Assembly (NCBI GenBank): GCA_003615045.1
Contig: ML014130.1
Span: 117,700-181,699 of the forward strand
Direction of reading: 5' to 3'
Length of the DNA: 64,000 nucleotides
From: Caulochytrium protostelioides
Lineage: Eukaryota; Chytridiomycota; Caulochytriomycetes; Caulochytriales; Caulochytriaceae
Numbering within the stretch: position 1 is the first letter of the stretch; each line of letters opens with the position of its first letter. Shown here in pieces: positions 50,391 through 61,008 of this stretch. The position numbers and the translations under genes are program-made. Under the pieces are notes generated by a model, which was given only the letters and a program-made list of their open reading frames with translations, was not told the origin of the DNA and searched no databases.

Positions 50391-51563
50391 CGGGACCGCC
50401 GCGCCGCCCAGCAGGCTCTCGAAAGCATCAATAGGCGGACAGCTGCAGATCAGGTTGCGGTCGCCGTAGGTATCGTCGATCCGGGTCGTCGTCGGCCAGT
50501 GCTTCTTGTAGCGCAGCGCCGGCAGCGGGTAGGCGGCCTGCTCGCGCGAGTAGGGACGGTCCCACGTGCCGGCGAGCAGGTCGGCCATCGGGTGGGGCGC
50601 ATTGGTCAGCACGTTGTTCTCGCGGGGCTGGTCGCCGGCCTCGATGGCGCGGATCTCGGCGCGGATGGCGATCATCGCGTCGCAGAAGCGGTCCAGCTCG
50701 GCCTTGCTCTCGGACTCGGTGGGCTCGATCATGAGCGTGTTGGGCACCGGGAAGGACATGGTCGGGCTGTGGAAGCCGTAGTCGTGCAGGCGCTTGGCAA
50801 TGTCGACGTTGTCGATGCCCGTGGCGTCGGTGATCGGCCGCACGTCCAGGATGAACTCGTGCGCGCAGTAGCCCGCGGGCGAGGTATACAGGACCTTGTA
50901 GTGCGGCGCGAGGCGGTGGCGCATGTAGTTGGCGTTGAGCAGCGCGACCTGCGTCGCCTGGCGCAGCCCCGTGTCGCCCATCATCTTGAGGTATGCCCAC
51001 GAGATGGGCAGGATGCTGGCGGAGCCGAAGGGCGCCGCCGAGACGGGGCCGATGCCGAGCTCGGTCGAGGTGCGGACGATCGGGTGGCCCGGGAGGAAGG
51101 GCGCGAGGTGGGCCTTGACGCCGATGGGGCCCATGCCCGGCCCGCCGCCGCCGTGCGGGATGCAGAACGTCTTGTGGAGGTTGAGGTGGCAGACGTCCGC
51201 GCCGATCTCGGCCGGATTGCAGAGGCCCAGCTGCGCGTTGAGGTTCGCGCCGTCCATGTAGACCTGGCCACCAGCAGCGTGGACGATGGCGCAGGCCTCG
51301 ACGATGCCGTCCTCAAAGACGCCGTACGTGCTCGGGTACGTGATCATGGTCGCCGCCAGGCGGTCCTGGTACTGCGTCGCCTTGGCGCGCAGGTCGGCGA
51401 GGTCCAGGTTGCCCGAGGGCTCGCAGCGGATCGTGACGACCTGGAAGCCCGCGAGCGCGGCCGAGGCCGGGTTCGTGCCGTGCGCCGAGACCGGGATGAG
51501 GCAGACGTCGCGGTGGCCCTGGCCCTGGCTCTGCAGGTACGCGCGGATCACGCGCAGGCCGGT

Positions 51564-51596
<33 letters not shown>

Positions 51597-53579
51597 GCTG
51601 ATCTGGTCGAAGCCGGTCGCTTCGCCGAGCGCATACTCGAGCTCCTGCATCATGGTGCGGTAGCCGGAGGCCTGGGTGATGGGCGCGAACGGGTGCAGGC
51701 CTGCGAACTCGGGCCACGAGATGGGCAGCATCTCGGTCGTCGCGTTGAGCTTCATGGTGCACGAGCCGAGCGGGATCATCGCCTGCGCGAGGCTGAGGTC
51801 CTTGCTCTGCAGGTGCGTGATGTAGCGCAGCAGCTCGGTCTCGCTGTGGTAGGCGTTGAAGACGGGGTGCGTGAGGAACGGCGTCGTGCGGCGAAGCGCG
51901 GCGGGGATGGGCCCGTCCGGCAGCGGGATCATGTCGGCGGTCGGGTCGATGGGGCCCATCGCGTCCGAAGGGGGCGCCGCGGCGACGAGGCCAAGATCGG
52001 CGGCGATGGCGTCGAGGTTCGGCACGTCCTCGACGAGATCCGAGGTCGACCCGAGACGGTACGAGGACTCGAGGTTGGCGGTCGCAAAGACTTTGAGCAG
52101 CCGCTGCAGATCGTCGCGGCTCGTGGTCTCGTCGAAGGTGAGGGCGATCGTGCGCGCGTCCACGGGGCGGACGTTGATCTGGCGCTCGGCGGCGGCGGCG
52201 ACGAGCTCCTCGGCCTCGAACTGCAGCTCGACGAGCAGCGTGTCAAAGTAGTGGGGGTGCTTGACCGTATGCCCGAGCCGGCGGATGCCCTCGGCCATGA
52301 CGGTCGTCAGCCCGTGGATGCGGGCCGCGATGGCGCGCAGGCCGTGCGGGCCGTGATAGACGGCATACATGGCGGCCATGTTGGCCAGCAGCGCCTGCGC
52401 GGTGCAGATGTTGGACGCGGCCTTCTCGCGGCGGATGTGCTGCTCGCGCGTCTGCAGCGCGAGCCGGTAGGCGCGCTCGCCGCGCGTGTCGCGCGACACG
52501 CCGACGATGCGGCCGGGCAGCCGGCGCTTGAGGGGCTCGCGCACCGCAAAGAACGCGGCGTGCGGGCCGCCGTAGCCCATGGGCACGCCGAAGCGCTGGC
52601 TGTTGCCGAGCACCATGTCGGCGCCGAACTCGCCCGGCGGCTTGAGCAGCGTCAGCGCAAGCAGGTCCGTCGCGACGGCCACGAGCGCGCCCTCGGCCTT
52701 GGCGCGCGCCACGAGCGGCGCCAGGTCGACGACGCGGCCGTCGCTGCCCGGGTACTGCAGCAGGATGCCCGCGAGGTGGCCGCGGTTGGCGTCGAAGTCG
52801 AAGTGCTCGGCGTCGCCGACGATCACGTGGACGGCGTCCGGGAAGGCGTCGGCGCGCGTGCGGACGCACGCGATCGTCTGCGGGTGGCAGTTCTTGTCGA
52901 TAAAGAAGATGCGGCGTTTCCGGTTGTGGAACGTGATGGCCATGATCATCGCCTCAGCCGCGGCGGTGCCCTCGTCGAGCAGGCTCGCGTTCGCCATCGG
53001 CAGGCCGGTGAGGTCCGCGACCATCGTCTGGAAGTTGAGCAGCGACTCGAGGCGGCCCTGCGCGATCTCGGCCTGGTATGGCGTATACTGCGTGTACCAG
53101 CCCGGGTTCTCGAGGATGTTGCGCGCAATGACGGGCGGCGTGGTCGTGTCCGTGTAGCCCATGCCGATGTAGGACTTGAAGGGTTTGTTCTTGGCCGCGA
53201 TGAAGCGGAGCCGGTCGATGACCTCGGATTCGGGCATCGCCGGGCCAAGCCGCGTCGGGCGCTTGAGCTGGATCGACGGCGGGATCACGGCCGCCGTGAA
53301 GGCCTCCAGCGTCGCGTGGCCCAGCTGCTGGCACATCGCCGCGATGTCCGCGTGGTCGGGGCCGATGTGGCGCCGCGGAAACGTGTCGAGCTGGTCGAAC
53401 ACGGGGTTCGGCCGCGGCAGCGATGCCGAGCGCGCCGCGGCCGTGGCCATGAACGAGCGATGCAGCGCCGGCAGGACCGACGGGGCCATCGTGCGCGGCA
53501 GCGCGGGCATCGCCGGCGCCGACGAGCGGTAGGCCGCGCGGCAGCGCGCCGACAGCGCCGACCAGCGCCGGAGCGTCAT
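50337..53579 (-). CDS. GLDC: Glycine dehydrogenase (decarboxylating), P protein
   Basis: A 1080-residue intronless frame. The Arg/Ala-rich N-terminus, including MTLRRWSALSARCRAAYR, fits a mitochondrial presequence. The mature start FPRRHIGPDHADIAAMCQQL is diagnostic of P protein. Later landmarks are the YTPYQAEIAQGRLESLLNFQ block, the PLP-binding site HLNLHKTFCIPHGGGGPGMG with Lys near residue 803, and the C-terminal ICSCPP element. With H, T and L proteins it cleaves glycine to CO2, ammonia and methylene-tetrahydrofolate in the matrix. Length is close to the human enzyme (1020). The end is odd: after the normal terminus, a (GAC)n run encodes polyserine followed by IDAKA. It is divergent to the SIM-protein gene, with 1170 bp between them. 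Confidence 0.95.
50356..50389 (+). repeat. (GAC)n run at the GLDC C-terminus
   Basis: About 11 GAC units, read as TCG on the minus strand, produce a polyserine tract just before the GLDC stop. Confidence 0.9.
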
Positions 53580-54749
53580 CCTGGCTCAGAGGTCGCGCGA
53601 GGCAAGAAGCTGGAAAGGACGAGGACTCGCAACGACGAGCAACGACGAGCGATGCGACGGCGGCGATCCGGGATCTAGACGATGACTGAATCGCCAGTCG
53701 ATGCCCACTCTTGCGCGTCCCCACAGCGATGGGCGTCACGGCGTGGTCGCGTTGCCCCTGGACCCGCATCCCTGATCATTGGACGGCGCTGGAACCCGCG
53801 ATCCTGTCGAGACGGTTCGTTCCGGCGTGCTAAATGCGGCTGCCGCCCTCGTTCGTGGCGGATCATCCGCGCTCCCGCGCTCCCGCGCGGCAGCGAGCGA
53901 GCCGCCGTGGGAAGGATCGACGCGACTTATCGCTCGCGAGCGGGTGCCTGATCCGGGGGGTCGTCAGCCCAGCAGCCCAGCGCGTGACGGCTTTCGTGGT
54001 GGTGGTCGTGCAAGCGGTCGTGCTGGCGCCCTCGTTGCGACGGGTGTCGCGGCCGCTGCGAGGGGACCGCGACCCATGCCCAACAACAAACACGCCGACG
54101 CCGCGATAAGCCGCCGCCGCCGCCGGCGCCGCGCGGGCAGCGGCGGCCGTCGTGCAGGGGTGCGCGTGCTGGCCTTGTCTGGCTCATCCCGCATCGGCCG
54201 CCGATGCGGATGCGGAGCCCGCATCGGTGGCGGTGTGGCGGCGTGACGCAGGCTTATCGCTGCAGCCCGATGGTGGTTCCCGAGGCCAGATCGTGATTTC
54301 CGACGCCAGGTCGCGATTTCCGGCTCCGGCTCGCGATTTCCGACTCCGGCGATCCGGCTCCGACGCCGCCGACTCGCTGCCGCCCCCAAGCTCCGACGCC
54401 CGCCCGCCCGCCCACGAGCCACCAGGGGTCCCGCTGTCTCGCCGGCCAAAGCCGCCCGAGCGGCGATCCGGCGTCACGCTCAAGCCGCCGCGTCCGCCGC
54501 GGACCTGAAGGCCGAGCACGACCCAGCGCATCCGGGGAATGTCGTTCGTGACGGGGACGGGGAACACGTGAAGGTATCGTCGGTTCATGATGCGGATACG
54601 GCGTGGCCGGCCCCGCGTGCTTGCGACACGTTCTGGTAGCATTCGCTTGAGGCCTCCAGGCGACGACGCCCCGCGCTCTTGTTGCGGTCGTTGCGGTTCC
54701 CTGGGTCATTCACGGGGTGACCCTCCTCCGCGCACGTGGCGCTATCTCC
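53580..54749. other. Divergent promoter region between GLDC and the SIM protein
   Basis: About 1.2 kb with only shadow-like frames. It contains three 20-bp tandem repeats at 54291-54350. No gene or RNA was identified. Confidence 0.45.
54291..54350 (+). repeat. Three 20-bp tandem repeats in a divergent promoter
   Basis: Three head-to-tail units of the form TCGCGATTTCCGACTCCGGC occupy 54291-54310, 54311-54330 and 54331-54350, with 2-5 mismatches each. A weaker fourth copy precedes them at 54271-54290. Spacing of about two helical turns would suit repeated factor binding, but no factor is known. Confidence 0.7.
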
Positions 54750-56870
54750 ATGGCGGGCCGCCGCCGCCGCCGCGTGCCGCCGCGCCCGCCGTCCTTGGAG
54801 GTCATCGACTTGACCTCGTCGTCGCCGATCGCGCTGCCCGCCGCCGACGCCGCCCGCCCGCCCTCCCCGATCGTGCTCGATCCGCCAAGTCCCTGCGATC
54901 CCGGCGCCGACGGCGTGCTTGCGGCGGTTGACGCCGTGGACGCCGTCGCCCGCGACATCAAGGACGAGCTCGCGAGCGCCGGGGCGCGCCAGGCTCTCCG
55001 CGAGAGCGAGGCCCGCCGCGGCGCCGCCGCGCACCGGTGGGACGGCGACGCGGCGCTCGCCGCGAGGTGGGGCGATGCGCCTCCCGGCGGCGGCGCCGCG
55101 GGCGGCGTCCTCAGGGCGACCGTGGCCGCGCCATGGACGCCGTCGCCGGAGCCCGCGGCGCCCGTGCCGACGGCCGCGGCCCCGCCGGTCGAGCACCGTC
55201 TCGTGCACCCGCCCGACGACGCGCCGCGGTCCATGATACAGTCGCTCTATGCCGCGGCGTCCTTCTCGACCGCCGTCATGGCCAAGACCATCAAGAGCCT
55301 CCAGACCGTCGCTGCCGCGGCCACGTCGTCGGTGCCCTTGTCGTCGACGCCGATGACGGCCGCGGCTCCGGCGGTGCCCACGGCCGTCCTGGCACCGGTG
55401 GCAACACTCGCGGCGGCACCGAGGGCGACGCGCGCGGCCGCAGCACCCGTCGCTGTTCCCGCGCGCGCCGTCCCGTCCGCCACCCCACATCCCGTGAGCG
55501 CCGCTGGGACGGCGCTGCCCGCTGTCCAATCCCGCCCATGGGCAGCGCCGGCGCCCGCCAAGCCGGTCGCGCCATCGCCCGCCAGACCAACGGCGCAGAC
55601 GCCGGCTAAACCAGCGGCGCCGTCGTCCGCAAAACCAGCAGGGCCGCCATCCGCCAAATCAGCGGCCACGCCATCGGCCAAACCAGCGGCGCCGTCGCCC
55701 GCCAGACCAGCGGCGCCGCCATCGGTCAAATCAGCGGCGCCGCCGCCAACCAAACCAGCGGCGCTGCCATCGGCTCCGCGGCCGTCGGCCACGTCATGGG
55801 GGCCGCTATCAACGCCGCGGCCGCGGCCACGACCGCCGGTGCCGATGGCATTCCAGAGCGACGTGGAAGCGAGCGACGATGACGATGACGACGACCCGTA
55901 TGCTTTTGAGGGTGACGGCCCCGACATCGACTGGCTTGCCGCGGTGGGCGCCGCGCCGGCGCGGTCCCGCCCTGCGGCGCGCCAGAGCACCGATCGTGGC
56001 CCGACCGACGACACGGAGATCGGTGACGAGGACGAAGCCATGTGGACCGATTCGGACGCGAGCTTCCAGATGGAGGACGCCGAGGCGGATGCCGAGGCGG
56101 ACGCCGAGGCGGACGCCCGCCTCCGTGCCGACGCCGACGCCGACGACGAGAGCGCCGGCGACGACGATGCCGGTCAGCACACCCCGGCCAAGCCGGCCAA
56201 GCCGACGCGGCCCGCGCGTCGTAAGGCGGCGGCGGCGGCGGCGACGCTGCAGCCTCCAGCGCCCTCCATGACGACGACGACGATGGTCACCGCCAAGCCG
56301 CGGATCGTGCCAGACGCGCGGTGGGAAGACCCGGCGCTCCGCGACCCCGACGCGCCGCTATGGGAGGACCCCGCTGACGCGAGCGACGATGCGGCCTCCC
56401 GCGACCTGCCGCCGTGGACGCGGGTCGACGGCCCCGCGGCGCGCTGGGTCCGCGTGGCGGCGTCGGGCGCGACGACCGACGCGGCGCCGCCGCCGACGCC
56501 CGTGCCCGCGCGCTTCCGGCCGCGCCGACGCCCCCCGCGCCGCGCCGCGCCTGGCAGGCGGCCCCTCGACAAGCTGATGGCGCTCGCCATCGCGTGGGGC
56601 TTGGACATCCCCGCGGCGTCGTCGGCGGCGGCGGCGGCGGAGCCGCCGAAGCGCACGGCGATGGCCTACTCGCAGCGGGACTGGGAGGCGTTCATGGAGC
56701 GGTCGGAGGAGAAGGCCGAGCTCGTGCGGTCGACGCGCGGCGGCTTCGTGGACCAAGCGGCGTTCCTGGCGCGCGCGCGGGAGCGGTTCGATCTCTACAT
56801 CGCGACGGGGCGCCACCAGGCCTCGGAGCGGGCCCACCAGATCCGGCGCGTGCAGTTCCAACGCCGCTAG
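54750..56870 (+). CDS. SUMO-interacting-motif protein of unknown function
   Basis: From the first ATG at 54750 it has 706 residues. A basic start (MAGRRRRRVPP) is followed by EVIDLTSSSP, with VIDLT at 18-22. This is a textbook SUMO-interacting motif with an adjoining Ser/Asp context. The middle is disordered, with a degenerate ~11-residue AKPAAPS-type repeat at ~270-350, then acidic patches. Only the last ~105 residues look folded: a PLDKLMALAIAWGL helix and an end YSQRDWEAFMERSEEKAELV ... AAFLARARERFDLYIATGRH. No family is recognised. A nuclear, SUMO-linked role is inferred from the SIM and basic regions. Confidence 0.7.
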   Translation: MAGRRRRRVPPRPPSLEVIDLTSSSPIALPAADAARPPSPIVLDPPSPCDPGADGVLAAVDAVDAVARDIKDELASAGARQALRESEARRGAAAHRWDGDAALAARWGDAPPGGGAAGGVLRATVAAPWTPSPEPAAPVPTAAAPPVEHRLVHPPDDAPRSMIQSLYAAASFSTAVMAKTIKSLQTVAAAATSSVPLSSTPMTAAAPAVPTAVLAPVATLAAAPRATRAAAAPVAVPARAVPSATPHPVSAAGTALPAVQSRPWAAPAPAKPVAPSPARPTAQTPAKPAAPSSAKPAGPPSAKSAATPSAKPAAPSPARPAAPPSVKSAAPPPTKPAALPSAPRPSATSWGPLSTPRPRPRPPVPMAFQSDVEASDDDDDDDPYAFEGDGPDIDWLAAVGAAPARSRPAARQSTDRGPTDDTEIGDEDEAMWTDSDASFQMEDAEADAEADAEADARLRADADADDESAGDDDAGQHTPAKPAKPTRPARRKAAAAAATLQPPAPSMTTTTMVTAKPRIVPDARWEDPALRDPDAPLWEDPADASDDAASRDLPPWTRVDGPAARWVRVAASGATTDAAPPPTPVPARFRPRRRPPRRAAPGRRPLDKLMALAIAWGLDIPAASSAAAAAEPPKRTAMAYSQRDWEAFMERSEEKAELVRSTRGGFVDQAAFLARARERFDLYIATGRHQASERAHQIRRVQFQRR

Positions 56871-57073
56871 CGTTGAAGTGTTGGCCCCGTGACGCGCATG
56901 ATGGCGCCGTGCTTCGATGCATCAAAACAACAAAGCAACCGATAGGATTGGTCGAGAAATAGGAAACGAAAATAAAAAAAGAAATCAGCGGCGGTTATCG
57001 CCAACGGCTTGAGGGGATGTCGAAGTACGAAGAAGCAGGAGAGGGAAGACTATGAAACAGAGAGGGGCCCGGG

Positions 57074-58627
57074 TCACCACTTGCGGCTGCCCGGAAGGCC
57101 GAGGGTGTCGCGGTAGGCCGAGTAGAACTGGTAGCTCATGCCCAGGAGGCAGAAGACGAGCCAGCCGATGAGCATGCCGCCGACCGGGCCGGTGAGGTCG
57201 TAGCCGTTGCCGGCGCCGAGGAACTCGGGCAGGGCGTCGGCAAACCCGGTGCCGGCAAAGAGGTCGATGCCGTAGAAGGCGGCATAGGAGCCGAGCACGG
57301 CGGTGGCGATAATCATGACGGGCCGCTCGAGGAACAGAATGGCGATGCCGCCGGCGAGCGCCATGAGCGCGAGGAAGGCGGCGCGGCCCGCGACGGAGTG
57401 GATGAGGCCCTGCGAGCGCAGCGAGAGAATGGCGATGGCGATCACGAGGCCGAGCAGCGCGCCGAGGATGAAGAGGCCCACGCGGTAGAGGCACAGCAGC
57501 ATCGCGCCGAAGAGGATCCCCGAGAGTAGGATGGCAATGAACCAGATCCACGCGTCGATGGGCACGCCGCGGTTGCGCTCGACGTTGACGAGCACGGCGT
57601 ACGCGATGAGGGCGCCCGCGTAGAATCCGGCGAGGAAGATCATGATGCGCACGAGGCGGTGCCCGACAAACGTCAGGTAGATGCCCTGGATGATGATGAT
57701 GATGGCAAAGATGCCGAGCGACCAGTCGATGCGGCGCTGCGAGATGCGCTCGTAGATCGGCGGGTCCTCCGTGCTCTCCATCGGCGTCACGGGCGCCACG
57801 ACCTTCGACTCGACCGACTGCGCCAAGCGCGCGCCCGGACGCAGCGTCGGCGTGGCCGCGGGGTCGGCCTCGGCCTCCGCGTCGGCCCACGCGGGCCACG
57901 CCAGGCGGTCGCCGTCGACCGGCCGCTGCACGCGCGCCGACGCGGGGCCGAGGGCCGACGCGAACAGGCCATCCTGCCCGGCATCGGTCGTGCGCGGACG
58001 CTGCGGCGCCACGGCCGCCGGCGGACGCGCGTCGCGGGACCGCGCGACGGTGCCGGCAGCATTGACCGCAGCGGCCGCGCTGTGTGGCGCCGTCCCGGGA
58101 GCGTCGGCGCGCCGGCTGGTCCAGTAGTTGGAGGCGCTGGAGACGGCGGTCGTGGCGGCGTTGGCGGCGTTCATGGCGACGGAGAGGGGCACGACCGGCC
58201 CGGCCGGCGGCGCCGGCGGCGCGACCTGCCCCGAGAGTGCGCCGTGCGCCGTGGGCATGGAGTATGAGCGGGACTGCTCGTCGTGCAGGCGGCCCGACGG
58301 CGCCGCCGTCGTGGGCGCGAACTCGCCCGCCGACGCCGCGCTCGCCATGGCGGCGTCCGCGGGCATGTTGCGCGGGACACGCACAACGACCGGAACGGAC
58401 GTCGGCTCGGCCGCAAACGAGCGCGTGTGCGGGTACATCATGCGCTGCACGGCGCCCGGCGGACCCGTCGACTCGGCCTCCCGGCGCGCGCCAGCGGCGG
58501 CGGCGGCGGCGGCCGCCGTGGACGGCGCCTGGAGGTGCACGAGGCTCAGGCCCAGCAGCGTGCAGAGCAGCAGCATCGGCCAGGAGCGCGCGGCGCGGCG
58601 CGACGCGGCGGCGGCGGGACCCCGCAT
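57074..58627 (-). CDS. TMEM198 / DUF4203-type multi-pass membrane protein
   Basis: With the ATG at 58627 it has 517 residues. A signal-peptide-like N-terminus (SWPMLLLCTLLGLSLVHL) precedes ~270 residues of Ala/Ser/Thr/Pro-rich, probably lumenal sequence. About seven hydrophobic helices follow from ~310: LGIFAIIIIIQGIYLTFVGH, IMIFLAGFYAGALIAYAVLV, WIWFIAILLSGILFGAMLLC and so on. The pattern of a GHR motif followed by FLAGFYAGA fits the DUF4203 domain of TMEM198/TM7SF3-like proteins. Function in fungi is unknown. The protein ends shortly after the last helix (YRDTLGLPGSRKW). Confidence 0.75.
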   Translation of the reverse strand: MRGPAAAASRRAARSWPMLLLCTLLGLSLVHLQAPSTAAAAAAAAGARREAESTGPPGAVQRMMYPHTRSFAAEPTSVPVVVRVPRNMPADAAMASAASAGEFAPTTAAPSGRLHDEQSRSYSMPTAHGALSGQVAPPAPPAGPVVPLSVAMNAANAATTAVSSASNYWTSRRADAPGTAPHSAAAAVNAAGTVARSRDARPPAAVAPQRPRTTDAGQDGLFASALGPASARVQRPVDGDRLAWPAWADAEAEADPAATPTLRPGARLAQSVESKVVAPVTPMESTEDPPIYERISQRRIDWSLGIFAIIIIIQGIYLTFVGHRLVRIMIFLAGFYAGALIAYAVLVNVERNRGVPIDAWIWFIAILLSGILFGAMLLCLYRVGLFILGALLGLVIAIAILSLRSQGLIHSVAGRAAFLALMALAGGIAILFLERPVMIIATAVLGSYAAFYGIDLFAGTGFADALPEFLGAGNGYDLTGPVGGMLIGWLVFCLLGMSYQFYSAYRDTLGLPGSRKW

Positions 58628-58973
58628 CGCGTCAACGGAGCGGCGGGCGAAGCGAGGAGGACACGAGGGGGGACGCAACACGAGCAGCGCGCGACGGGCT
58701 CGAGCGGCGGCAGCAAATCAAGGTGGCACGACAACCAGGGCTCCGATGGCGCGGGCGACCAGGCAATGAACGCGTGAAAAGCGAGACGGAAGATCGGCCC
58801 GCGTCCGTGCACGGGATAAGGCCACGATGCGGCGTCGGCGATGGCATCCTGGCCGTTGGATGGGTCATGCCCCCTTCGGGCCGTGGTCGACCTTGATTTT
58901 TTGTTGATTTTTTCATGCGTGCGCGATGCGTCATACTCGGACACCATGGCCTGACCAGCGGGCGTGTCGTGCT

Positions 58974-59009
58974 GCTCGCTCGCTCGCTCGCTCGCTCGCT
59001 TGCTTGCTG
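58974..59009 (+). repeat. Tetranucleotide GCTC/GCTT repeat
   Basis: About five GCTC units followed by two GCTT units and a trailing partial copy in intergenic DNA. Confidence 0.85.
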
Positions 59010-59324
59010 GCCTCGCCGGGGTCGCCTGCAGGCGGTGGGGGATGCCGGGGTCCGGGCCCGCCCTCCGGCCGCCACGACCTGCGCGGCACGGCGCGGCGGT
59101 TGTCCCACCTCGCCATGCGTGACACGGACCGCGGACCGCCGCCGGTCGCGGCGCCGCACGGCGCGGCACGGCTCGGCGCGTCCGTCAGCGCCGTCGGCGT
59201 CGCGCCATCGCGGCTCGCCCTCGGGGCGTCCGGGGTCGACTCGCCGGCGGGGGCCGTCGCGGGCCACCGGCGCGCGGCAGACCTCCCCGGACCGCGCTGC
59301 CGGCAGGCTTCTGCCGGAGGCGCG

Positions 59325-59351
59325 CTGCTGCTGCTGCTGCTGCTGCTGCTG
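59325..59351 (+). repeat. (CTG)n run
   Basis: Nine CTG units in the intergenic region upstream of the DUF4203 gene. Confidence 0.85.
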
Positions 59352-59619
59352 AGGCGCGCCGGCGCATGGCGTCGCAGCGCGTGTGGCCGCGCCAAGGCCG
59401 CGCCAGGGCCGTCGGCAGTGCCCGCTGATCGGCCGCGCCCGGGGGCCGCATGCGGCCGGGCCAGGCGGCCGCTGCGCCGTGCTGCTGCCGGTCCGCCGGG
59501 GCCCTTCCACCCCCGTAGCGCTGAGTGGTGTGCTGCGAGGAGCCGACGAGCGCCGCGGGCCCAGCGCCAAGCATCGGCCCAGGACGGAGGGGTCGCCCGC
59601 CCTTCTGGAGTGAAGCCCC

Positions 59620-59620
<1 letters not shown>

Positions 59621-59660
<40 letters not shown>
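59621..59660 (+). repeat. GCACGA hexamer repeat
   Basis: Between six and seven tandem GCACGA units in intergenic DNA. Confidence 0.85.
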
Positions 59661-59663
<3 letters not shown>

Positions 59664-60039
59664 GGCGGCGACGGGAGGGCTCGATGCCCGTCTCGCTGGC
59701 AGACGTGCGCAGCGCCTCGCATCGAGAGCGTATGCGCGGCTCCTGCAGATTTGGCTCGTCGAGGGAGACCAGCCCAACGAAGGTGGAGGGCCTGTGCGGG
59801 GGCCGTCCCCCGACACGCCTCGCGCTGGGCTGACGGGCGGGACGGGGGGATCCTCCGACGACAACCTCTCGCGGATGGTTCATGATCCACGAGCAGCACC
59901 AAGGTCAAACGGTCATCCGTCCAGCGATGCATGACCTCCATGAGCTTGCCCGACCACGAGCAAGGGCGGGCGGGCGCCTGGACTCAAGATATGAACGACC
60001 CTCCTGAATTAGACTTCCATGGATACAACGAACAGTCGA

Positions 60040-60974
60040 CTACGACGAGGCCCGCACGCTCGGTTGGCCCGGCGGCGAGCTCGCCGAGCCGGCGGTCGTC
60101 GTGGCCCGCGAGACCCCGCTCGTTGCGAGCGAGGCCGGGGTCGGATGCGACTCGCGCGGCTCGAGGCGACAGCTCACGTCGTACTGCGTCTGCGAGTCCC
60201 AGGTGCGGTGCGCCGTCTCGCACTGCGTGCTGAGCCACTGCTGCACCGTCGGGTTCACGTCGATCGCATACGCGATGCGGCTCTGCTCGACCCGCGACAG
60301 GATGCTCGCCTGCAGCATGCGCTTGCTGAAGTTGATGACGGTCCGCTCGGCATCGAGGAAGTTGGGGTTGCCGTCCTCCGCGAACCGCAGGTCCGTCAGC
60401 GTGCGCCCCATGAACGGGATGCGCGGCGTCGCCGCCGCCTCGAACGCGTCTCGGTACGCCGCAAAGTTGCGCGCCGGCGACATCCCTTCCTTCAGCGCCG
60501 TCCACGTCGCGAGCGTGCGGCTCGGCACGGCGTCCCACGACCGCCGCAGCCGGTGGATCGCCACGGCGTCGAGCCCCGCCAGCACGCTCTGCAGCGTGTT
60601 GAAGTTGTTGAGCCCGCGCAGCGTCTGCGCCACCTTGATGAAGAACCGCAGCAGCTCCGCACGCCGCTTGACCTCCGCCTCGGCCAGCACGGTCGCGGCG
60701 ATCCACGCCACGATGCCGTTCGAGCGCTCGCTCAGCGCCTTGACGCGCAGCACGTCGCCGCTCATCGCCATCTTGGGGTTCGTCTGCTTGAGCAGGTCCG
60801 TGCTGCGGCACCGCGCAAACACCTTGTACTCGCCGACCGTCAGCTGCCGCGCGACGTCGCTCGGCTCGAGGTCCGTGACGCGCTGCAGCGGCCGCGGCCG
60901 CCAGCTCGCATGCCGTCGCATCACGTCCGGCAGCGCACTCGCGCTCAGCCCCAGGTGCGACGCGTGGGGGTGAT

Positions 60975-61008
<34 letters not shown>

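Larger units (their letters stand above)
58628..60039. other. Repeat-rich intergenic region
   Basis: About 1.4 kb between two minus-strand genes. It carries a (CTCG/CTTG)n run at 58974-59009, (CTG)n at 59325-59351 and (GCACGA)n at 59621-59660. Long frames occur on both strands (319-410 codons) but are Arg/Ala/Ser-rich, span the repeats and match nothing recognised. Confidence 0.5.

Noticed and set aside
50268-53678. 1136-codon plus-strand frame antisense to GLDC
   Set aside because: Mirror of a highly conserved enzyme; a GC-rich antisense frame.
58974-59660. CRISPR-like or satellite array
   Set aside because: The repeats are plain tetra-, tri- and hexanucleotide microsatellites without spacers.
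58632-59941. Long frames on both strands between the DUF4203 and RasGEF genes
   Set aside because: They run through simple repeats and are Arg/Ser/Ala-rich, with no recognisable protein.
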